Shown: one piece after another, positions 60,000 through 64,000 of the stretch
Position numbering within the stretch: the first letter of the stretch is position 1
How the letters are laid out: each line of letters starts with the position of its first letter
From: Bin5 sp965220715
Lineage (GTDB): Bacteria > Chloroflexota > Anaerolineae > Caldilineales > Caldilineaceae
Length of the DNA stretch: 64,000 bases
Direction of reading: 5' to 3'
NCBI GenBank assembly: GCA_965220715.1
Contig: OZ244843.1
Span: 1,426,001-1,490,000 of the forward strand
The notes under the pieces: model-generated
What the model was told of the DNA's origin: nothing
Databases searched by the model: none
What the model saw: only the letters and a program-made list of their open reading frames with translations
Made by a program: the position numbers and the translations under genes

Positions 60000-60800
60000 C
60001 TAATACTGTCCCAGCAGACCACGTTTGCGAGCTACCTTCTCCCCCCACAGAAAGACGCCCCACCCGGCCATGAGAAAGATGGCCGAATGCCCTATCAGCC
60101 ATACCAGGCTTCCGTCCTGCCAGACATTGGCCAGCGACAGGTTGTTTAACACCACCCGGCGCAGCACGTCGATTCCCTGTGTAGTTGGCAAGCTGCGGGC
60201 GAAAGTCTCGAGCCAGACCGGCATGCGTTCCACCGTCAGGAAGGAGCCGTTCAGGAACAGCAACAAGTTGGTAAGCAAATTGCTTATGGCATTTACCTGT
60301 TTGAAGACCAAGGTTGCCCCGCCCAGCAAAAAGGCAAAGCCGTAGAGTCCGGTCATGGTCAGTGCAAAGATGGGCACGCCTTCTAGACGAACGGGAATGC
60401 GTATTCCCAATATCAGCATCAGAATCCCGCCAACCAGAATGACCATTGCGCTGCTTACGAGCAGTGAAGCCACTGAGCGCCCGGCGAGCAGCAGACCCGA
60501 CGGCAGGGGGCTCATATACATCTGCTCCAGGGTTCCCGTCTGTGTCTCATCGCGGATTCCTTGGCTCATGTCCCCAATGGCGAATGCAGCGAAAAACCAG
60601 GTGAGGTACCCCAATAGCGCCGGCGCCATCTGCTCGGGCGCCGGACTGCCGCCCGAGACGAAAAAGCTGATGCCGATAAATAAAAAGCCAATCATGAAAG
60701 TCTCGGTCAGAAAGTTGAAACGATAGGACCAAAGCAGAATGATTCGCTTGTAACATTCATTTAGCAGCACCGTTCCCGTCATCAGCACCGTTTCCGTCAT
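60000..60800 (-). CDS. ABC-2 type permease
   Basis: 266 residues with six helices (TETFMIGFLFIGISFFVSGG, LLGYLTWFFAAFAIGDMSQGI, ...SAIFLMAGWGVFLWG) and the coupling-loop segment DETQTGTLEQMYMSPLPSGLLL typical of ABC-2 exporters. The ATG at 60800 is the most plausible start, close after the ATPase stop; ATG at 60782 is possible, and a start at 60902 would overlap the ATPase heavily. A repeated CGTCATCAGCACCGT encodes the N-terminus (MTETVLMTGTVL). Forms an exporter with the ATPase upstream. Confidence 0.84.
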   Translation of the reverse strand: MTETVLMTGTVLLNECYKRIILLWSYRFNFLTETFMIGFLFIGISFFVSGGSPAPEQMAPALLGYLTWFFAAFAIGDMSQGIRDETQTGTLEQMYMSPLPSGLLLAGRSVASLLVSSAMVILVGGILMLILGIRIPVRLEGVPIFALTMTGLYGFAFLLGGATLVFKQVNAISNLLTNLLLFLNGSFLTVERMPVWLETFARSLPTTQGIDVLRRVVLNNLSLANVWQDGSLVWLIGHSAIFLMAGWGVFLWGEKVARKRGLLGQY

Positions 60801-60810
60801 CAGCACCGTG

Positions 60811-61830
60811 TCAGCCTCCAATTTCGCTGCTGGCACGACTGTAACTTGCGTTCTGTTGGCGCGCAGTGTCCTGCGCGGGGGCCTCCTCCGCCCGTTCGAC
60901 AAGCTCGATGAAAATTTCCTCCAGATTCGGCTCAGCCGGGGCGACGCTGATCAGGTCCAGCCCGGCCCGGCGCGCCCAATCAACCAGGTCGAAGACGGAG
61001 AAATCGGCGCTGACCGCACCGGCGAGAACCGTGTGGCCGTGCTCCTGGCTGGCGTTAAAGCCGGGCAACATCTTCAGGTCCGCCGGCCTGATGCTGCCCC
61101 GCAGCCGAATCTGATAAAACTCCCTGCGAAACAGGTCGAGTAGCTCAGTGGTGGGACGGTGGGCCAGCAACCGCCCCCTACTCATGATCGCCACGCGGTC
61201 GCAAAGATTCTCGGCCATGTCCAACTGATGTGTCGTCAACACAACGGTCTTGCCGCGCTCCTTGGTCAGTTGGGTAATCCACTCCTGCACAGTGCGAGAG
61301 GCCTGGACATCCAAGCCCAAGGTGGGCTCGTCAAGTAGCACAATCGGCGGGTCAGCAATCAGCGCGGCCGCGATCGCCACCTTCTGTTGCATGCCCCGGC
61401 TGTACTCCCCGACCGGATCTTTGCGCCGCTCCCACAGGTCCAGTTCCCGCAACAGTTGTTCAGCTCTGGCTTTCAGCACCTTGCTTGACGAGACCCCCTT
61501 TATGCGGCCGAAGTAGAGCAAGTTCTGCCATGCGTTCATGCGCCAGTAAACGTTGCGCGTGCCTTCCAGCACCGCGCCAATCTGCCGCATCGCCTGCCCG
61601 CGCTGCCTGCGCACGTCATATCCGTTGAGACGCACCGTGCCGGTTGTCGGCAGCACCAGGCCGCAGGCCATCTTAATGGTGGTCGTCTTGCCGGCTCCGT
61701 TGGAGCCTAGAAAACCGAAGACCTGGCCGGGCTCCACCTTCAAATCCAGCGAACTGACGGCCTCAACCTCATCGCCTCTGCGGCCGCGAAAAATTTTGCT
61801 GAGAGACTCGATTTCGATTGCTGCGTTCAT
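60811..61830 (-). CDS. ABC exporter ATPase
   Basis: 339 residues. Walker A GSNGAGKTT, Q-loop GAVLEGTRNVYW, signature EYSRGMQQKV, Walker B IVLLDEPTLGLD, H-loop LTTHQLDMAE, and a C-terminal regulatory domain (FYQIRLRGSIRPADLKML...LEEIFIELVERAEE). It is of the DrrA/NodI-like ABC-2 exporter group. The start at 61830 is favoured by homology and GGGAAG upstream. It is followed by the permease 10 bp later and preceded by the beta-domain protein gene. Confidence 0.92.
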   Translation of the reverse strand: MNAAIEIESLSKIFRGRRGDEVEAVSSLDLKVEPGQVFGFLGSNGAGKTTTIKMACGLVLPTTGTVRLNGYDVRRQRGQAMRQIGAVLEGTRNVYWRMNAWQNLLYFGRIKGVSSSKVLKARAEQLLRELDLWERRKDPVGEYSRGMQQKVAIAAALIADPPIVLLDEPTLGLDVQASRTVQEWITQLTKERGKTVVLTTHQLDMAENLCDRVAIMSRGRLLAHRPTTELLDLFRREFYQIRLRGSIRPADLKMLPGFNASQEHGHTVLAGAVSADFSVFDLVDWARRAGLDLISVAPAEPNLEEIFIELVERAEEAPAQDTARQQNASYSRASSEIGG

Positions 61831-61843
61831 CCCGCTTCCCAGT

Positions 61844-62302
61844 TCAGTCAAATCCGATCACCACCAACTCTTCTTTGTCACTCTTCTCCTCGTTAATCCG
61901 CAAGAGTTCCACAGCCATACACGAATCCAGAAAACGACTCGCCGGGATCCCCTGCGGGCGGCGGCCCTGCTCGATAAATCGGAACGCCTGCGACCAGCTC
62001 AACTTATGCCTGAAGAACGCGCCGAAAAATGGCAAGGGAATCGGGATGCGCACATCCACCGCGCTCGTCTTTTCGCCGGCCTTGCGTTCGCAAACGTAAA
62101 TGCGCAGCCAGAAAAAGAGAACACGGCGCAAAAACGTGACGTACGGTTGTCGGTTGCCATCCCGGACTTGGCGCACGATCTCTGGCAGCGCCGACTGGCC
62201 ACCTTCCCCTGCCTCCGCCACCTCGCCGTCTCCGTGGATCGTAACCGCCGACGGAGTTCGGACCGGCAGCTGATTGCCTGCATTCTGACCGATGCTATCC
62301 AT
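61844..62302 (-). CDS. Unknown protein with a beta-domain like that of the SHOCT-like gene
   Basis: 152 residues. Not recognised as a whole. The middle (VLFFWLRIYVCERKAGEKTSAVDVRIPIPLPFFGAFF) parallels WLRLRVSDTRSGKTRVNMTIPLGLVNIGL in the gene at 59261, and its end (KEELVVIGFD) matches DDELVEIYVE, so it is a diverged paralogue lacking the SHOCT-like hairpin. The N-terminal ~55 residues are polar and probably disordered. Located directly before the ABC ATPase on the same strand. Confidence 0.7.
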   Translation of the reverse strand: MDSIGQNAGNQLPVRTPSAVTIHGDGEVAEAGEGGQSALPEIVRQVRDGNRQPYVTFLRRVLFFWLRIYVCERKAGEKTSAVDVRIPIPLPFFGAFFRHKLSWSQAFRFIEQGRRPQGIPASRFLDSCMAVELLRINEEKSDKEELVVIGFD

Positions 62303-62355
62303 TTTGCTCCTCCAAAATCACTCTTGTGGAAGGGCGGTAGCGCGTTTCACACTTC

Positions 62356-63873
62356 CTAAGCCTGGCTGCCCAGAGCGTCCAACAACCGTTCGGCCTCCCC
62401 GGCCGTAATCTTGCCCTCCGCCAACATGCGCAAGACAGCCAACCGTTCCTCCTCGGAAACCGGTTCATCGTCATGCTCTCTCTCTATGTCAATATCCAGA
62501 TCCTCGTCCACATCCACATCAACATCGTCGAAGTCAGACAGCACCTGCTCGTCTCGCGTGGCAGTGCCAGCTGCAGGTTCATCCGTATCGAAGCTGAAGC
62601 TCCAACTGCGGGCGCCTTCCCAGTCCCCTTCCGCAATTCTCTTTCCCGCCACCCGCATTTTGCGTCGCAGCGTTCTGCCCAAAGAGCGGGCAATGCGGCG
62701 CTGCGCCCGAGCGGCCTTTCGTTCGCCTCGCGCGCCTCTGTCCTCGCCAAGGCCCTCCAGCTCTGCTCCGGTTTCGAGATGCACGCCGCCTCCGGCGACG
62801 AGGAAATAGCTGTTCTTGCTTTCGCCGACGCTGAAGGTATGCATGCCCGGGCCGCGGGCAACCAACGTGGGGCCGCCTTCGATAGTGAGCGAGCCACCGC
62901 AGACGGCTTTGATAGACGCTCCAGCGGTCTCCGCCAAGTTGCAGCGGACATCGCCGCCGGCTTTGATGCTCACGCTTCCGTCGATCCCAGACAACGACGC
63001 TTTGCCACCGCAGTTGGCCGAGAACGAGCCACCGCATCCCTCCACTACGAGGCCGCCGCCCACGCCGCCCAGCGAAATAGTGCCGCCCACTTCGCGTAGC
63101 TCCCCCCTGCCGTTCGCCTTCTGGCAGGCCAGCGCGCCGCGAATACCTTCCGCCGCTAAATCGCCCATCACCCGCTTGATCGTAACTTCGCCCACGTCAG
63201 CAAGATGCAGCCGCCCGTTGACCTGGTCGCAGGCGACATTGCCCCGCACGCCGTGCAGGGATGCGTTGCCCAGCGCCTTGAAGAGCGAGACTTCACCATT
63301 AACGTTGATGAGGTCGACAGTGCCATGCGCTCTTCCGACAACAACGTTCCCGTCAGCGTTCAGCACGTCGACGTCGGCCTGCGCTCGCTTCACATCGATC
63401 GCGGATACATTTTGCAAAGTCAAACGCCCTGCAACCGCGTTGATCGAGATCCCGCCGCCAATATGCTCGGCCGTCAGATCGCCTTGCGCCCTCTTCCGCA
63501 CCTGCACCTCACCGGCAACGTTCGCCAAGGTCACCCGGCCTGCCGCGCTACCGATCGCCACGCTGCCGACATCCTCCACATGCAGATCGCCGCCGGCCTG
63601 TACCAACTCCACGCCTCCGTGCAAGTTGCTTACCTTCACCTGTCCTCCCGCCGCGACCTCCACCAGTTCGCTCGTCTGAGGCAAGCGCACCGCGCAGGAA
63701 GAATCAACCTGGATCTCAACCCCCTCCTGACGGCTGTTCACTTCTGGTTGACCTCCATGGGCGTCCACTTCGATCAGCGCCTGCTCCCACCCCTCGACGC
63801 GCACATCTCCTCCACACTGGATTCGTACGCGCGGGTTCGGAGATTCCGGTTCCACCTGTATCCGGTCAGTCAT
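62356..63873 (-). CDS. DUF4097-type beta-repeat protein with C-terminal SHOCT-like hairpin
   Basis: 505 residues. From about 30 to 370 there are ~20-residue repeats of the pattern V..V.G.L.L..V.G.V.V, as in DUF4097/GIN-type beta-helix adhesins (for example VNGEVSLFKALGNASL, VNGRLHLADVGEVTI). Next comes a basic segment (ERKAARAQRRIARSLGRTLRRKMR), then an acidic one (DDVDVDVDEDLDIDIE), and at the end the SHOCT-like hairpin EEERLAVLRMLAEGKITAGEAERLLDALG. No signal peptide. Compare LiaX of enterococci, which combines a SHOCT-like N-terminus with DUF4097. GGAG lies before the ATG. Confidence 0.84.
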   Translation of the reverse strand: MTDRIQVEPESPNPRVRIQCGGDVRVEGWEQALIEVDAHGGQPEVNSRQEGVEIQVDSSCAVRLPQTSELVEVAAGGQVKVSNLHGGVELVQAGGDLHVEDVGSVAIGSAAGRVTLANVAGEVQVRKRAQGDLTAEHIGGGISINAVAGRLTLQNVSAIDVKRAQADVDVLNADGNVVVGRAHGTVDLINVNGEVSLFKALGNASLHGVRGNVACDQVNGRLHLADVGEVTIKRVMGDLAAEGIRGALACQKANGRGELREVGGTISLGGVGGGLVVEGCGGSFSANCGGKASLSGIDGSVSIKAGGDVRCNLAETAGASIKAVCGGSLTIEGGPTLVARGPGMHTFSVGESKNSYFLVAGGGVHLETGAELEGLGEDRGARGERKAARAQRRIARSLGRTLRRKMRVAGKRIAEGDWEGARSWSFSFDTDEPAAGTATRDEQVLSDFDDVDVDVDEDLDIDIEREHDDEPVSEEERLAVLRMLAEGKITAGEAERLLDALGSQA

Positions 63874-63927
63874 CTCGCTCCCCTTTATCTGCCTGCCAAT
63901 GTTGCCAATCTATAAGGCTACCCAACT

Positions 63928-64000
63928 CTATTCGCTCTGCAACTGCTCCATCGCCGCTTCATAGCTGATTTCGCCGGCCTCCAACTGCGCCAAAATCTGC
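63928..64000 (-). CDS. C-terminus of another SHOCT-like protein (partial)
   Basis: The last 24 codons of a minus-strand gene that continues beyond the window, reading QILAQLEAGEISYEAAMEQL and ending in TAG at 63928. The pattern (IL..LE.GEIS..EA...L) is that of the SHOCT-like hairpin in the two genes downstream. It lies 54 bp before the DUF4097 gene, so a third member of the cluster is probable. Too short for more. Confidence 0.7.
   Translation of the reverse strand, partial: QILAQLEAGEISYEAAMEQLQSE

Overview
The window is high-GC bacterial DNA carrying about 58 protein genes, a few visible regulatory sites and many short intergenic repeats. I see no rRNA, tRNA or CRISPR array. The gene set (caspase-like protease fusion, archaeal-type phosphoglycerate mutase, hydantoinase/oxoprolinase genes, several ABC exporters, SHOCT-like/DUF4097 surface proteins, RraA-like and Rieske genes) and the intergenic repeats suggest an environmental Chloroflexota genome of the Caldilineales/Anaerolineae type. 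No universal phylogenetic marker was read, so this placement is an inference.

Layout. 1-2.9 kb: end of an acyl-CoA synthetase and an ABC-F ATPase. 2.9-13.1 kb, minus strand: a 1195-residue caspase-like/alpha-beta-hydrolase fusion, a ribbon-helix-helix/DUF5678 plus retropepsin pair, a von Willebrand A lipoprotein, a DUF899 thioredoxin-fold protein with RmuC, and a sirtuin. 13.1-21.9 kb, minus strand: phosphoglycerate mutase and a peptide-type ABC importer in which one permease is fused to one ATPase, preceded by a UgpC/MalK-type ATPase. 22.4-28.8 kb, plus strand: ClpS, a molybdopterin-domain protein, HyuA, a small membrane protein, HyuB and a methyltransferase. 28.9-34.0 kb: an MFS exporter, then two tandem RraA-like paralogues, an amidohydrolase and a Rieske protein. 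34.1-39 kb is a more A+T-rich accessory stretch: a two-gene unknown module, a NucS-like nuclease, an HTH regulator with an unknown protein, and a Phd/PIN toxin-antitoxin pair. 39-45 kb: MFS exporter, DUF2442, the PmbA/TldD pair and an aldo/keto reductase. 45.2-51.2 kb: a seven-gene ABC-exporter operon containing its own GbsR/MarR-like regulator and preceded by a large perfect operator palindrome. 51.6-58.7 kb, minus strand: Rieske oxygenase, AlaX, RecF, M16 peptidase, a flippase-like membrane protein and a SWIM zinc-finger protein. 59.2-64 kb, minus strand: SHOCT-like and DUF4097-type proteins around an ABC-2 exporter, which resembles an envelope-stress module.

The most striking non-coding content is repetitive. 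Two roughly 310-bp elements (11958-12266 and 51254-51564) have matching terminal inverted repeats and directly repeated CAAAAA flanks, with two further degenerate copies at 58.0 and 59.7 kb. There are also period-7 (CCACTGA/CCACTAT) and C-rich 12-bp arrays, several of which begin right at the stop codons of minus-strand genes and share a GAAC(T/G)GCAG core. Readable promoters or operators occur at 37.9, 38.2, 45.1 and 59.05 kb, and intrinsic terminators at 20.7 and 58.4 kb.

The best candidates for an undescribed system are the caspase/hydrolase fusion with the neighbouring retropepsin module, the LiaX-like SHOCT/DUF4097/ABC cluster, and the stop-codon-abutting heptamer repeats with the TIR elements. 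All functional calls come from reading motifs in the translated sequence; no database search was possible.
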